Below are positions 46,136 to 58,397 of a stretch of DNA of 64,000 nt, piece by piece. The stretch spans positions 74,964,781 to 75,028,780 of the forward strand of contig OY829538.1 in the NCBI GenBank assembly GCA_963691705.1, in the 5' to 3' direction. A program made the position numbers and the translations under genes. The notes under the pieces were generated by a model. It had not been told where the DNA came from and searched no databases. It was given only the letters and a program-made list of their open reading frames with translations. Within the stretch, counting starts at the first letter, position 1; each line of letters opens with the position of its first letter. The DNA comes from Viola odorata. Taxonomy: Eukaryota > Streptophyta > Magnoliopsida > Malpighiales > Violaceae.

Positions 46136-46221
46136 ACAATAAATGTTTAAATCAACTTTTTTTATGTTTTCTCAGCCTTAGTTTGCTTTTCATTTTTGAT
46201 ACTTGTTTTCCTTTTTCCAGC

Positions 46222-47084
46222 ATGAGTTCTATGGTTCCTCCTCGTCTCCGATATCCCCGTGATTTACACAATTTACAGTTTGAACCTGATCTTGATTGGA
46301 TAGATTGGACTCCACCTAACGATTGGGTACCACCAGAAAATATGTATTTGTCTGAAATTTGGGGTGCGTTAAATGGGTATCAACGTTTTCTTTTTTTCAT
46401 TAGGGGAATGTTAGGCACAGAACAAGCGGTGATAGTCCACAACCCTAAAGATAATCCCACTCACTTTCAAATTCTTCCAAATAGTGAAGGCGGTGAAGAT
46501 AGAACTTTTGATCTTGTTTTAAAGGTAGACAACAAAAGTATAATCATTAGGATAAAGTGGGAAAACATATATCTAGTAGGTTATAGAAATGGGACTGGTG
46601 ATTGGATATGTTTTGATGGGGATGAAAAATACTTTAATGAAGATAATCCAACTAGCTTAAAGTATGATTCTAATTATACAAGTATTCGAGGTCAAGCTAA
46701 TAGGAAGACCGATTCAATTAGCTATGGATACCATGCACTCCGAAATGCAATTATATTATACTTTGGAAAACACAGATAGAGGAGAATGATGAAGCTTTGA
46801 GGGCACAAGCATTTCAAGTAATCATCTGTATGATTTGTGAGAGCACACGGTTTATCCACTTGGGTATGTACATCGATAGAGATACGATGGACAATGTTGT
46901 TGTGGAATCTTCTTTCTATGACTTTTTCGTTAATAACTGGTCAACTCTTTCTCAACATCTCTTGAAAGCAAGCAAAGATCCGAATTTTGTGTTCCCAGGG
47001 CTGCCAGGATCAGATCATGTTGGTATTCCAAAAGTGAGAACAATCCAGGAAGCTAAAGAAGTTATTGGCATTCTATTGCCTTAA
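46222..47084 (+). pseudogene. Ribosome-inactivating-protein-like gene (rRNA N-glycosidase domain), broken
   Basis: Two open frames together show the RIP fold. The first (from ATG 46222, which follows a TTTTCCAG acceptor-like site) has the IYLVGYRNG strand with an active-site-type Tyr and a later SYGYHALRNAI segment. The second (to 47084) has ICESTRF, where family catalytic Glu and Arg are placed, and NNWSTLS with the active-site Trp. Frames switch near an A run at about 46764-46779, so the gene is disrupted unless an assembly error is involved. No signal peptide or lectin chain is seen, which suggests a type-1-like intracellular form. The family depurinates the sarcin-ricin loop of 28S rRNA; activity here is not implied. 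Confidence 0.7.
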
Positions 47085-47139
47085 TTATATGATTAATAGG
47101 GATAAGAGAGGATAGGTGCTGATTTTAGGGAAAGTGTCA

Positions 47140-49510
47140 CACATTGTGAAGGATCATGACATGAAAGAGAGGCTTTGTTTGGAGGTTGAAAGGTTGGGAT
47201 TGAGTGCGGTTATTATGGGGAGCAGAGGGTTTGGTGCTGCTAAACGAGGCAACGATGGAAAATTGGGAAGTGTTAGTGATTATTGTGTGCATCACTGCGT
47301 CTGTCCCGTCGTGGTTGTTAGGTATCCCAATGATCAAGAAGGGAATGCTGGTGGAAATGCGGAACCTGAAGCTGTTATTAATGTGCCTGTAGAAGAAGAG
47401 GATGAGGAGTGTGAGAAGCGCAAAGGTGAGGTTTTAAATTGCTTACATGTTGTGTTAGTTTTTTTTGCTAGAACCTGCATTGAATGATGGAAAAGGCTAC
47501 AAGGTTTCTCCTAATCGATCATTAAGTATTGTATGCTTAAAGGTGATGTTTTGCATTTGTTGATACTCATTTGAATGTGCAGGAGTTAGTGACGTGTAGG
47601 TTTTATTGATGCTTGATTAACTGAACATATGTAAGTTATCAATGTGTAGGTGTTGTATCTTTGTTGATATTCATTTGAATGTGCAGGAAGATAGTGATGT
47701 GTAGGTTTTTTTGATGCTTTATTAACTCAACACATGTAACTTATCAATGCCAATGGACTAGTTCAATTAGTTTCAGCTGTATAGGATTTATTTATGCTTG
47801 ATTAACTCAACATATGTAATTTATCAAAGCCTATGGACTTGTTCAATTAGTTCCAGATTATATTTGATGGATTCGCTCCAACTATGTTGACCTGTTAATA
47901 TGGGTTAATCAGTGAAGCATCAAAATGAAATGGTAACATGTCGTCTGAAGTACTCTTATAGTGGATTACCGAGCATTGGGGTTCTCAGTATTATGAGTAG
48001 TTACGGATAGTCCACTAATTGCAACCCAAAGATACTGTTTGGTGTAGATAGTTCAATGAAGCTTTATAAGTGATGCTGTTTTGGTGTAGAGAGTAACACA
48101 AGTAGTAGTTGCTGCAAGTCATTGTATAGCACTTTAATATGAATGGAACTTAGAGCATCACTTTAGTGCATGTATGTGTATTCTTGTTGAATGTTTTATG
48201 CTCTGCTTAATGCTATTGACGCAACTTTTGTTTGGCATTTCTGGACTTGCATGGCTTGATTGAAATAGGCTGCTTCTAAGTCTAATCTACCACTATAGGA
48301 ACAAAAGCACCCTCTCTTCCCTCCGCACCTTCCCCTTCATGCTGTCTATTTGGCAAGGTTTCTTTATACGCTTCATAGTGAGCCTTGCTTCTTGAATTCA
48401 GTCGAATGATTTGTTGTGATCTATGTCAGTACTTTTTTGCCACCACAATATTGTTAGTTTTTGTGAACGGTGTTGCATTTGATGAAGTGCAAGCTCAAAT
48501 GAAATCTATTGGAATCCTCGTTGCTGCATCCTTGTTCATTGAATTTGTGATATGGTTGTATCATTTAGCAGTGTCTGTGTGTTTCCTTTTATTGGTCTTT
48601 GCACTTTGTTTCCTACATGTTTTCTCGCTCTTACTTGTTGCTTGTTCCTGACAGATGCCTAGTTTGAACATCTGAATCCATTGCTTGCTGGTCTTGACAG
48701 CAGGTATGTAGTGTGGATACATGTGCACTTGAGTTCACATTGGTATAGTGTTTGCATGTCAATCGTAAAATTTTTCCAGCTCTCATATAGATTCATTCAT
48801 CTCTGTAGATTGCAGTACGCAAGGATGTCACAGTCAGCGCAGTTAGGATAACCCTTTTTAAGAGTTAACACCATGCTCGACGTACGAATGTAGAGTGTTT
48901 TTCCTCCCTCTAGATTTTACATCAAACAATTTCTTATGTATCATACTGGAGAGCATTTGCTGAGTATTTGTATGGCTGATGATAAAGTATGATGGGTGAG
49001 GTTTTTTGGCTTTGTTTTAGGCCTGTAGGATGTTTTTACTGGATATGTGCTGTACATTGTTGTTGTTGAAGGTTGCTGTCTTGTTCATCCTTTTTTCTTA
49101 TGTTATAAGCCGTGAGCTTAACACCGGTTTCCAATGTCGCCTCCGAAAATGAATGGCAAAACCTTCTGCCTAACTTATAAAGGTTTCCGGTCAGTTTTCC
49201 ACTCAATTAAGGGTCTGTTTGGGATTAAATTGTGCTTTTTCCTGACAAATTTGCTTCTGACAATGGCATCAAAGTAAAATGTACAAGTTTGTAGAATAAA
49301 AATGTGAATAAAATTCAACAGGTTGAGAAGAACCTAACAATCTTGCCTTCGTCTTGTGTTGTATTGTCTTGTCTTGGTCTTAGCAGTTGGCACGGCTACT
49401 GTACTGATGTCGTATGTCCTTCTAAGAAATTGCTAGTGAGAAAAGGAGTGCATGTATGTACCTCTCATTCTCAGCCCTTAACCCACACCTTACATAAGGG
49501 AGAGGAGAAA
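47140..49510 (+). pseudogene. Headless USP pseudocopy (segmental duplication, copy 2)
   Basis: Near-identical to 41199-43522 but lacks the first 150 or so codons of the USP. Coding similarity starts abruptly at CACATTGTGAAGG, 55 bases after the RIP-like stop. The nucleotide-binding GSRGFG...VVVV half is intact to the donor at about 47424. Without the N-terminal strand it cannot form a normal USP. A cryptic product could start at the internal ATG 47161. Confidence 0.85.
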
Positions 49511-50086
49511 GAAACAATCCAAACTCCAAAGAATGATTCATTCATGTAATGTAATGTAATGTAACTCATAAGTTTTCCTAAAGATCGACATTTGTGCGAG
49601 AAGACTGGCTGACTTCTTCTAGTAGTTGTTATTAGATGGGCCAGATTTTTGGACTTTCTTCCTTCACGCGGTTGGAGATAATGCAACGATAGTGATGTAT
49701 TAGGGTATGCGATTATTATATGCTTCCATGTTGTTGGACTTCCATATGTATTAAATTTTCAAGATACCTGTAATCTTGTTTGAGTTTGATCAACTCAACA
49801 AGTCAGGATTTCATTTTCAATCTGGAAAGTCTGCAAATTATTGTAGAACCATAATTGACTTAAAAATGGTGACTAGTGAGGGTGTACATAACCGCGTAAC
49901 CGACCAACCCCCTAAATTGACCCGACCCGACAAAAGAACAAAGCCACCTAACCAATAACTAAAAGACAATATCACTACGTAACCAATGCCACATCTCTAA
50001 AAGTTCACTTGCAAAGAAAATATGGAAGTCAATGGTTTTCCAGATTTTTTTTCCCAAATGGAAAAAGATGCTTTAAGATTTAATAC
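49511..50086. other. Non-coding spacer
   Basis: Contains a short (TGTAA)n run near 49546-49565 and a GACCCGACCCGAC motif near 49920, probably a transposon end. No gene seen. Confidence 0.45.
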
Positions 50087-50247
50087 CCAGTGAGAAAGTA
50101 ACCAATTCATTGCCTCTTCTACACCAGCATTTGATGTATTTATTGCAGCCTTTTGACAATGAAGATGGTTAAATCCCATTGAAACAAGTTGGGAAACAAT
50201 GTCCTCATTGGGCACAAGGTGGTTTGATTCTGCCTCATCCACAGGGA
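50087..50247 (-). pseudogene. UBP14-like deubiquitinase exon fragment (UBA domain)
   Basis: A 161-base exon on the minus strand with an acceptor (TTCAG) and a donor-like GTATTA. It encodes a ubiquitin-associated domain very like that of plant UBP14/USP5: EDIVSQLVSMGFNHLHCQKA and NTSNAGVEEAMNWLLSH. No catalytic Cys or His boxes or other exons were found nearby, so this is an isolated exon, probably captured by a transposon or left from a deletion. Confidence 0.75.
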
Positions 50248-51089
50248 CTGAACAGTAACACCACAAAAACACATTCCTTTTAAAAAGAAACACAAATACC
50301 AGTAAATGTACTACATAAAAGAGGAAACTATCAAACTTCAGTTTTAGTTTTGTTGGATTTTGGACAACGGGACTAGTGCGTTTAGTACCGTAATATATAC
50401 ATAACATATAGACGCATATGTTGAGCGTATTTAATCATTTAGTACTATAATGTTAATATAATGTTTAATGGACCAATTTAAAGATCTAATAAAGTTAAGG
50501 GATCCAATTGTCTAATTAATACAGTGTGAGGGCACAATCTGTAATTGTGCAGAATTCCGGGTTAATTACTAATTGTTGATGGGTCAATTAGTAATTAACA
50601 TAAATTGAATAATTGAGATATGGTCCCTAATGGAAGTTGCCTATTTAAGAATGGTTCTTCTGTTTTAACGTTAAACGGTTTTTTATCAGAAGAAAAACAT
50701 AAGGAAAAGAAACGTTGTTTGGAAAACAGAGAACAAGGGTTCCTCATCCGGCCCAATTCACTAGAAGACCTTTGTTTCTGGATTTCATCAAGAACATGGC
50801 ATCATCATCAGGTACGCTTCCGCATTCCGTTTAATTCATGCAACAATTGAATTGATTTTCGGTCCTGAATTGTTGTTCATAAGGTTTAGAACAACAGTAA
50901 TCTCCTCAGGTTCTATCAAGTTTTAGTGTCATCCTGAGAAGTAGAACACCATGACAGTAGAAGGTGCAGGATAGAACAGTAGAATGCGCCAAATAACTTG
51001 GTGCAGGTTCCATCACAATTATACACAGCAACGGGTGTTGCTATCCTCATTTCTAGGGCCCAATTCTCAATCTATTGCTATACTTTCAA

Positions 51090-51246
51090 GCACGAATGTT
51101 ACTAGTCAACCCCAGGCCTACTGCATAATAAGATTGTACTAAAACCACTTTTTCTAGGAATCAAGAATAATAACAATCAACAAATGAAGAAGCACGGATG
51201 TTTCTAGTCAACCCCAGGCCTACTGCATAATAAGATTGTACTAAAA
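51090..51246 (+). repeat. Direct duplication (period about 103 bp)
   Basis: About 54 bases containing AGTCAACCCCAGGCCTACTG occur at about 51090 and again at about 51193, followed by a partial third GGCCTACTG. Confidence 0.75.
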
Positions 51247-51535
51247 CCCCCGGCCTACTGTAATGGCGTTTTCTATTTCTTGTGCTATAAAAAAAAATCA
51301 CAAATTTATAAGACCCTATCGCAATTTCACGCCTGGCATTATTATGGAAGAAGCAGAGACAACAACGAATTGAAAATGAAAGGACAATTTGTAAAATTGT
51401 CTTGAATAATAATTGGTCCTCGCAATTTATAATTTTTAGTATCATGGTGGAACCAACTTCGGAAGAACAGGATCCGCGTATACCATAACAAGTTATTATG
51501 ATGAAGCCCCTCTTAATGAATATGGTTTTTATTTA

Positions 51536-51577
51536 TCATTACCATTATTATTACTATTACTATTACTATTACTATTT
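51536..51577. repeat. (TTA/CTA)n microsatellite
   Basis: Run of ATTATTATTACTATTACTATT units. Confidence 0.8.
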
Positions 51578-52103
51578 TTGACGTAATTTTTTAAAAACTT
51601 TACGGTACCACTCACATGGATCTCGTAGTGGGAATCCGGATAAGTCGAACCTGAAATTTTTTTATTTCAAGATGAGATCTTGATTCTTTTTTTTGCTTGA
51701 CTGTATAATCTTAATTGAGGGTTAATTAGGCAACCGAAATGGGGCCATCTTAAGGAGATGCATGCTGCGATTAAATCTTGTTCCCCAACTTTACTACAAG
51801 GAATGCAGTCTAATTTCTCCCGGGGAAAACTTCAATAGGTGACTCTCTAGTGCTCCTTTTCATCTTCTTCATTTTTTTTTTAATTAAAACCAACCAAAAA
51901 TATTAAAAACCTAAATTAGTAATTGAACCAGCCCTTTCGGCGTTAAACACGTAACATAAATAAAAATGTAGATAAGAAGACTTAAACTAAGAATTTTGTT
52001 CTTCATATTTGAGCTTTAATGAACTTTCGCACGTACAAACATACGTATTTCAATACATATAATTAAACTATGAAATAATAATTAATTTTATTCTTGAAAT
52101 CAT

Positions 52104-52271
52104 GCCTACGTTTTTGAAGACAAAGGATCAGCTGGGTGCGCTGCGTTTCTCGTAAATAATGATGACTAAAACAAATCAGTTGTTCAATTCCGTAATCTAT
52201 CGTTTGAGTTGCTTCCAAAATCAATCAGTATTCTACCTGATTGTGAAAACGTAATCTTCAACACTGCAAAG
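52104..52271 (+). pseudogene. GH35 beta-galactosidase exon fragment
   Basis: 56 codons read AGCAAFLVNNDD, a TAA stop, then [20 protein letters not shown], ending at a donor AAG/GTGATT. This is the conserved segment after the catalytic barrel in plant beta-galactosidases (BGAL family), whose usual form has [10 protein letters not shown]...FNTAKV. The in-frame stop and absence of neighbouring exons mark it as a relic or captured exon. Confidence 0.75.
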
Positions 52272-52388
52272 GTGATTAACTTTTCCTTCGTTTTCCATGA
52301 ATTTTTTAAATGGGCTTTAAGTGGACCCAATTCTGGAAGTTCCAGGCCCAACTTTCTATTATGATGTATTCCTTTATTTTGACATCTA

Positions 52389-52505
52389 TATGCCTACAAA
52401 ACAAGGCCAAGTATTTCCACAGCAAAGACCCCCTTGCATCAACTCATTTCCTCAATGGAAACTGTAATATGCCTACAAAACAAGGCCAAGTATTTTCACA
52501 TGCTG
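52389..52505 (+). repeat. Short direct repeat
   Basis: ATGCCTACAAAACAAGGCCA followed by AGTATTT occurs near 52390 and again near 52469. Confidence 0.7.
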
Positions 52506-52591
52506 CAATCTAAACATAATAGGCGCACGCTGACCTCTGATTAAAACTGTTCTACCTCTTTTCCGGTTGAAAAATTCCTACCTAACATCAA

Positions 52592-53546
52592 GGGGATTGC
52601 GCACCCAGGAGTCCCTCCACTTATTATTTTCATTTTAGTCAGTCCCTAACGTTTGTTTTTGTTCGATTTGGTCCCACACATTACCTCCGTTAGACCCGCA
52701 GAGTCCCTCCTCCGATAACGAGGCAAACGGCCGTTAGTTTTGATTTTTTTATTATTAAATCTCTGACCGCAGGACCCACATGTCAGGAAAATTAATTTAA
52801 ATTTTAAAAATATTAGAAAAATACAGAAAAATACAGAAAAATTAGAAAAATTAAAAGAAAAATAATATTATTAATTTCAAAAATAAAGAATATTTAGAAT
52901 ATTTAATTTTAAAATTAAAAAATATATAATTAATTTTAAAATTAAAAAATATATAATTAATTTTAAAATTCAAAAAAATAATTATTTAATTTTAAAATTC
53001 AAAAAAATAAATATTTAATTTTAAAATTCAAAAAAATAATTATTTAATTTTTTTCTTTTTTTCTCTTTCTTTCCTTATTATTTAATTTTAAGAAAAAAGA
53101 GTAAGAAAGAAAGAAATTAAGAAAAAAAAGGAAAGAAAGAGAAAAAAAGAAAGAAATTAAATAATTATATTTTTGAATTTTAAAATTAATTAATTATATT
53201 TTTGAATTTTAAAATTAATTATATATTTTTAAAATTTTTAATTAAATATTCTAATTCTGCATTTTTGAAATTAATAATATTATTTTTCTTTTAATTTTTC
53301 AAATTTTTCTGTATTTTTCTAATATTTTTCTAATATTTTTAAAATTTAAATTAATTTTCTGGGTCCCGCAGTCAGAGATTTAATAATAAAAAAAATCAAA
53401 ATTAATGGCCGTTTGTCTCGTTATCGGAGGAGGGACTCCGCGGGTCTAACGGAGATAACGTGTGGGACCAAATCGAACAAAAACAAACGTTAGGGACTGA
53501 CTAAAATGAAAATAATAAGTGGAGGGACCACTGGGTGCGCAATCCC
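52592..53546. mobile_element. 955-bp foldback element with 9-bp TSD
   Basis: Ends GGGGATTGCGCACCC and GGGTGCGCAATCCC, flanked by the perfect duplication TAACATCAA (52583-52591 and 53547-53555). TIRs of about 220 bases enclose an AT-rich self-complementary centre. A related unoccupied site exists at 60405-60437. Non-coding; Mutator-type by duplication length. Confidence 0.85.
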
Positions 53547-53642
53547 TAACATCAAGCTTCCAATTTTTATATTAAGTATTTTATGATATTGGGAGATTTG
53601 TATTTCTCACCTTCTTAAAGAAAGGAATTAACATATATATTA

Positions 53643-54017
53643 GGGGAAATAGTTTTTACCACCCCTGAATTATCGTCGAAAATCAAAAACCTCCCCTGAA
53701 CTTCATTTTTTGAAATTCACCCCCCTGGACTATTGTTTTCGGGTAAAAAACCCCTTCTGTCCATAATTAAATCAATTTTTTTGTGAATTCTTAGAATTTT
53801 TTACAATGTTTCTTGATTTTTAGGTTAATTATATTTTTTCGTAAATTTTTACATTTTTTTTAGATTTTTTACAATTTTTTTTAAATTGTAAAAATGTGCA
53901 TTGAAGGGGCTTTTTGTCCGAAAACAATAGTCCAGGGGGGTGAATTTCAAAAAATAAAGTTCAGGGGAGGTTTTTGATTTTCGACGATAGTTCAAGGGTG
54001 GTAAAAACTATTTCCCC
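53643..54017. mobile_element. 375-bp MITE, GGGGAAATAG family
   Basis: Ends GGGGAAATAG/CTATTTCCCC with a 9-bp duplication TATATATTA (53634-53642 and 54018-54026). The TIRs are about 130 bases and homologous to those of the 37.5-kb and 58.0-kb elements. Confidence 0.85.
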
Positions 54018-54026
54018 TATATATTA

Positions 54027-55560
54027 TCTACCCAAACGCGTTTCTATGGTTTGGGATTTTTATTGAAATTTTGAGTGATTTCTCTGAAGAGTTACGTGAC
54101 TGCTTTATTGCGGAAATATTTAAAATTTTATGTAATTTTCTGTCTGGTGATAGTGTAGAGCTGAAGAAGATGGTGTTCAACAAAAGAAAATCATTTAGAG
54201 ACTAATAGTGGTGTTATTATGAACAAAGCCACAAAAGTACACAACTATTACAAGAGCAGTATTTTTCTTCTCTTGGAAAAGTTACTCAACCACCTAATAA
54301 TAATATTAAGACCCAAGACATCAAAAAGGGACAAAAATACTTGGTTTTTTCTTGTTAGAATGGTGTTGTGTTTTCTTATAAAGTACTAACATATCTCTGT
54401 TTGGGATAACTTGCTAACAAATTCTGTTTTCTTTAAAATCTGATTTAAGAATAAAAACAACTTTTGATAAAAACATCAAATTTAAAGATTCTGCTTGAGC
54501 ATTAGATCAATTTCGATGAAAAAATAGAATCTGTTTGGGTATTTTTCAAAATGGAAAAACAATTGAGTGTATTTGGGAGAGATATTTTAATATTGAATAA
54601 TTATATTATTTATATTCACCAAATATCTCTAATAATTTCTCTATTGACCGGGTTTAACATGAATAACGAACTACTTTTATATATAAAATATTAGTATAAA
54701 ATAAGCTACATGATTTGCAATAGACTAATTAAAATAATTTTTTTTAGAATCGTGGTGTGGGTTCAAACACGTTCCAAATCTTTACGAGTGCTTTTGTCAT
54801 TAATCATACATTTTTTTAAATTGGAATAAAATCATTAAAATAAACCTAGAAAAGCAATCGCATGCAATTGGCTTTCTCTCCAACATGAACTCATTGTATT
54901 AAAAGAAATGCGATTGGCAGACCAAGCATTTTCAAGTATCCATATTTAAAATCATCATATCCTTATTTCTTCTTCTTCTAAGTTTTTTACTGCATAATAT
55001 TATTTGATCTATAGATAGCAATAGTCACTAAGTGATTATTTTAGAGAAAAAAAGTAAAACATAAATAAATTACACAAGAAATGTGATATTTCTTAAATAA
55101 TTATTTTGCAGGGACTGATTTGTACATTTATTTATTCTACCGTAGAAACAACCATTTGGATATAGAATTGAAAAGAAAAAAGAAGCCAGTGTGAAACAAA
55201 CAAGGGACATATAACCGAAAGGGTCAAATAAGGAATTTAACAACTAAAATTATTTGTAAGTCTTATCTCAATTTATCACCAATCAATGTCGTCATCAATT
55301 TCCCCCCCATTGTTTTCTTTTCTTGTTCTTCTAACGGAGCAGCATACGAAGCACGGCTTCAACGGTCCTTCCTTAAAACCCAAGAGAAAGACAAAAAAGA
55401 TAGTCATTTCCCCCCCTCGTTTTCTCAGATTATTTCCCTTGTTTTTTCTCTCCCACAAACACTCCCTAAATCCTCGCCTTCCACGCTTAAATTAACCCTC
55501 TAAACTTCGTAACCACCCGATTAGCAAATTAATCACCTTATTAATTACGAAACCGGTGGT
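54027..55560. other. AT-rich intergenic region, no gene seen
   Basis: No open frame with family features. A CT/GA-rich section at 55290-55490 could be a transcribed leader of the next gene, but splice links are not clear. Confidence 0.45.
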
Positions 55561-55682
55561 TAGGGAAGATGCAATACTACCGCCATACGCCCCTCGAAAA
55601 ACCCGAAGCCTCGGCCGGAATATGGCTGATCGGGTCGATCCCATGTTTAAGTACGTTCATCATAAGGATGATGACGGAGTGA

Positions 55683-57115
55683 CCTTTTCCAAACTCTTTC
55701 AACCATACATACCCATCTAATTATAATAATTATAAGGAATCAATTGATTCCAAGGAGAAAATTCATAAGAAGTTCGCGCGGTTATTGAAGGCGGTCTGGT
55801 TCGAGACATCATTGGTCAGTTCATTTCCTCCACCCCCCCCCCCCCATTGATTTCATAATGAGAAATTGTTGTCTTGGTTCTTAGTATTGATGATGATCAT
55901 GATTAGCGGTTGATTAAGGAAGGATGTCTTGTTGACCAAGTAATTAAGGATGTCCTCTGCAAGGGTTAATTTTTCTTTCTATAATCAATTCGATCGCTTC
56001 GATTTAAACTGTTTTTTTTTTCAAAAATTTCAAGCTTGAGTTTCCATTTCCATTGCTTTGGGTTGATTTTTGTTGACAAATTGTGGAATTTTTGACAAGT
56101 CAACGATGAATTGTTCTTCTATTGCAAACCTGCTCTGTTTTTTGCTCTGTTTCTTCCTTCATTCTTCCTAACAAAAATACTAATAAAAATCCTAAATTCA
56201 TAGACTTTGATTTATGGTTATAATTATATAAAGTAAAAGATTAAACTAATTGATTAGACATTCAACACGGAAATCATGTTGACCATTTTATATTGGTCTT
56301 GTTCATCTAATTCATGAATGAACTTTTGCTGTCATTTATAATCTTTTTTTTCTCTCACTCAAATGAAAGCAACTTGATGATATAAATAAACCCTCTTTCT
56401 AGACCGACGGTGCTCCTACGAGACTAGTTTTAACTTTTACATTCTGCATTTTTTATGATTATGTTTTTTTTATTCATAAAATTGTTAATTGATCTGGCAG
56501 GTCAAGAAGATTAAGAACAGAAAATCCACAAATGAAGAACCGCAAGAACCAAACGGAAGTGTAATACTTGAAGAAGAAGTGGAGAAAGAATCAAATACCA
56601 CTCCGAAAAATTCATCTGCTAATTTACCCCCAAAAGGATCATTTCCTCCAACTTCTGCAGTAAAACCTGCCAAAAATACTAATTTTACCCTGCGGCCTTC
56701 GCACTCTTCTCCATCAGTTAATTCATGTTTAAGGAAAATGGAAGCAATGGGAAACCTGCCACCAATCCAACCAAATCCATTCTTCGTTAAGCATCAGCAG
56801 CAGAAGCATAAGGAAGAGATCAATCTGCAAGAAGAGTATGGAAAAGGGTGTCACAGTACGAATTACGGCTTGTGTTTGATACTTATTAGTCTGTTGGTTC
56901 TGGTCTTATGGGGTAAAGTTTGTGCCATAATCTGCACTTCAACATGGCTTTTCTTGGTGCCTCTATTCTTGCAAACTGATCAGAAAAGATCTTCTAATTA
57001 TCAGAATGGAATTCACGGGCAGGAAATCGATACGTTAGAGTACAAGAAGAAGATCATCATGGAAGGATTGCTGGAAAGGACTAACCACATTAATCCATCT
57101 GTGTCAAAAGAGTAA
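55683..57115 (+). CDS. Small membrane-anchored protein, resembling At5g23160-like
   Basis: Two exons are supported: one ending at 55814 (KKFARLLKAVWFETSL, donor TTG/GTCAGT) and 56501-57115 (acceptor GGCAG). They join in phase 0. The protein has a basic KKIKNRK patch, an acidic/Ser linker, a Pro-rich middle, one transmembrane helix (LILISLLVLVLWGKVCAII) and a C-terminal EYKKKIIMEGLLER motif like that of the uncharacterised At5g23160 group. The start is unresolved: upstream the frame meets TGA at 55680-55682, so either an earlier exon exists or the 5' end is damaged. Function unknown. Confidence 0.55.
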
Positions 57116-58008
57116 AATAAATGTTTTGAAAGATATAATATTCTTTGTTAGTTTGTGCTGATTCTGCAGCCTCTAGTGGACATATTTGTTTTTTACTTTC
57201 TATTTTCTTTTTGCTCCATCATAGTCTGTTTTTATATTCAGTCTTTTCGGATATCTTCACCGTTCTTTCTGCAAAAAAACTAATTTCGTTCGAGTATTAT
57301 TAAACTTTAAAAGAGCTCTAAAAGAGAGTGACTCTCTTACGTAATTTTCTTTTTGCTCCATAGTTTTTTTTCAGTTTGTAACATAATGCTAGCTGCAACT
57401 GTGGCTGTAATGATTTTCTATTGTTTTGCCATTTTGTTCTCTCAATCTTGACTAAAGGGTTGACACCTTTTTTTTTTTTTTTTGCAGTTTTGAGAGCAAA
57501 AAGAAATAAATTTTCTCCAATTTTATATTTTCCCTTCCGGAAGTAGTAAAAAGGATACCCGAGATATTGAGAAAACCCTTCTTGAATTTCCAGGTAGTGA
57601 TTTTTCTTTATAACATTTCTCATAACATCATGGTTGTAAAAACCACACCGGACCGGCCCATCCGATTAAAAAAATTGTGATCTAGTCAGGAGTCCGGTTC
57701 TTACAACCCAAAAAAATCTCTTTTTTTTTTACCCAAAAAACCGTGAATCTGTGATGCGAGCCAGTTTCAGCTGTTTGAGCGGTTCTTTTTTTCAATTTTG
57801 ATTCATTTATTTAACTTAAATTTAGAAAATTTGTACTTAAATTCAGTATTTTTCCTTTTCTATAATGATTTAGATTTATGTTATTCATTTTTTTTTGTTA
57901 GATACTCATTTATTTTCATATAAACTAACATTTATATGTCAACTCTTAATTTAATTTACAAGCATATCAAGGAAATAAATAAATTAGCTTATTTAAAAAA
58001 ATCAAGGA
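57116..58008. other. 3' flank and AT-rich DNA
   Basis: 57640-57790 has CCGGACCGG and GGTTC words typical of small DNA transposons. Otherwise nothing recognised. Confidence 0.4.
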
Positions 58009-58017
58009 AATAAATTT

Positions 58018-58397
58018 GGGGTAATAGTTTTTAGCTCCCCCTGTACTATCGTCGAAAAGCAAAAACCTCCCCTATATTTCATTTTTTGCAGTCCGCCTCC
58101 CCTGGACTACTGTTTTCGGGCAAAAAAGCCCTTCAATGCACATTTTTACAATTCTAAAAAAAATTGTAAAAATTCTCAAAAAAATGTAAAAATTCACAAA
58201 AAAATGTAATTAACCTAAAAATCAAGAAACATTGTAAAAAATTCCAAGAATTCACAAAAAAAATGTAATTAATTATGGACAGAAGGGCCTTTTTGCCCGA
58301 AAATAATAGTCCAGGGGAGGCGGACTACAAAAAATGAAGTACAGGGGAGGTTCTTGCTTTTTGACGATAGTTCAGGGGAGCTAAAGACTATTTCCCC
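58018..58397. mobile_element. 380-bp MITE, GGGGAAATAG family
   Basis: Ends GGGGTAATAG/CTATTTCCCC with a perfect 9-bp duplication AATAAATTT (58009-58017 and 58398-58406). It shares TIR sequence with the 53.6-kb and 37.5-kb members. Confidence 0.85.

Larger units (their letters stand above)
50248..52103. other. Repeat-rich intergenic region
   Basis: 50360-50860 has an LTR-like look (repeated TTAATTACTAATTG words) but ends could not be defined. 51083-51246 holds a direct duplication. 51536-51577 is a trinucleotide microsatellite. No gene supported. Confidence 0.4.

Noticed and set aside
55286..55495. First exon of the At5g23160-like gene
   Set aside because: The frame is open but lacks a clear donor joining in phase to the supported exon, and its composition follows the CT-rich DNA.
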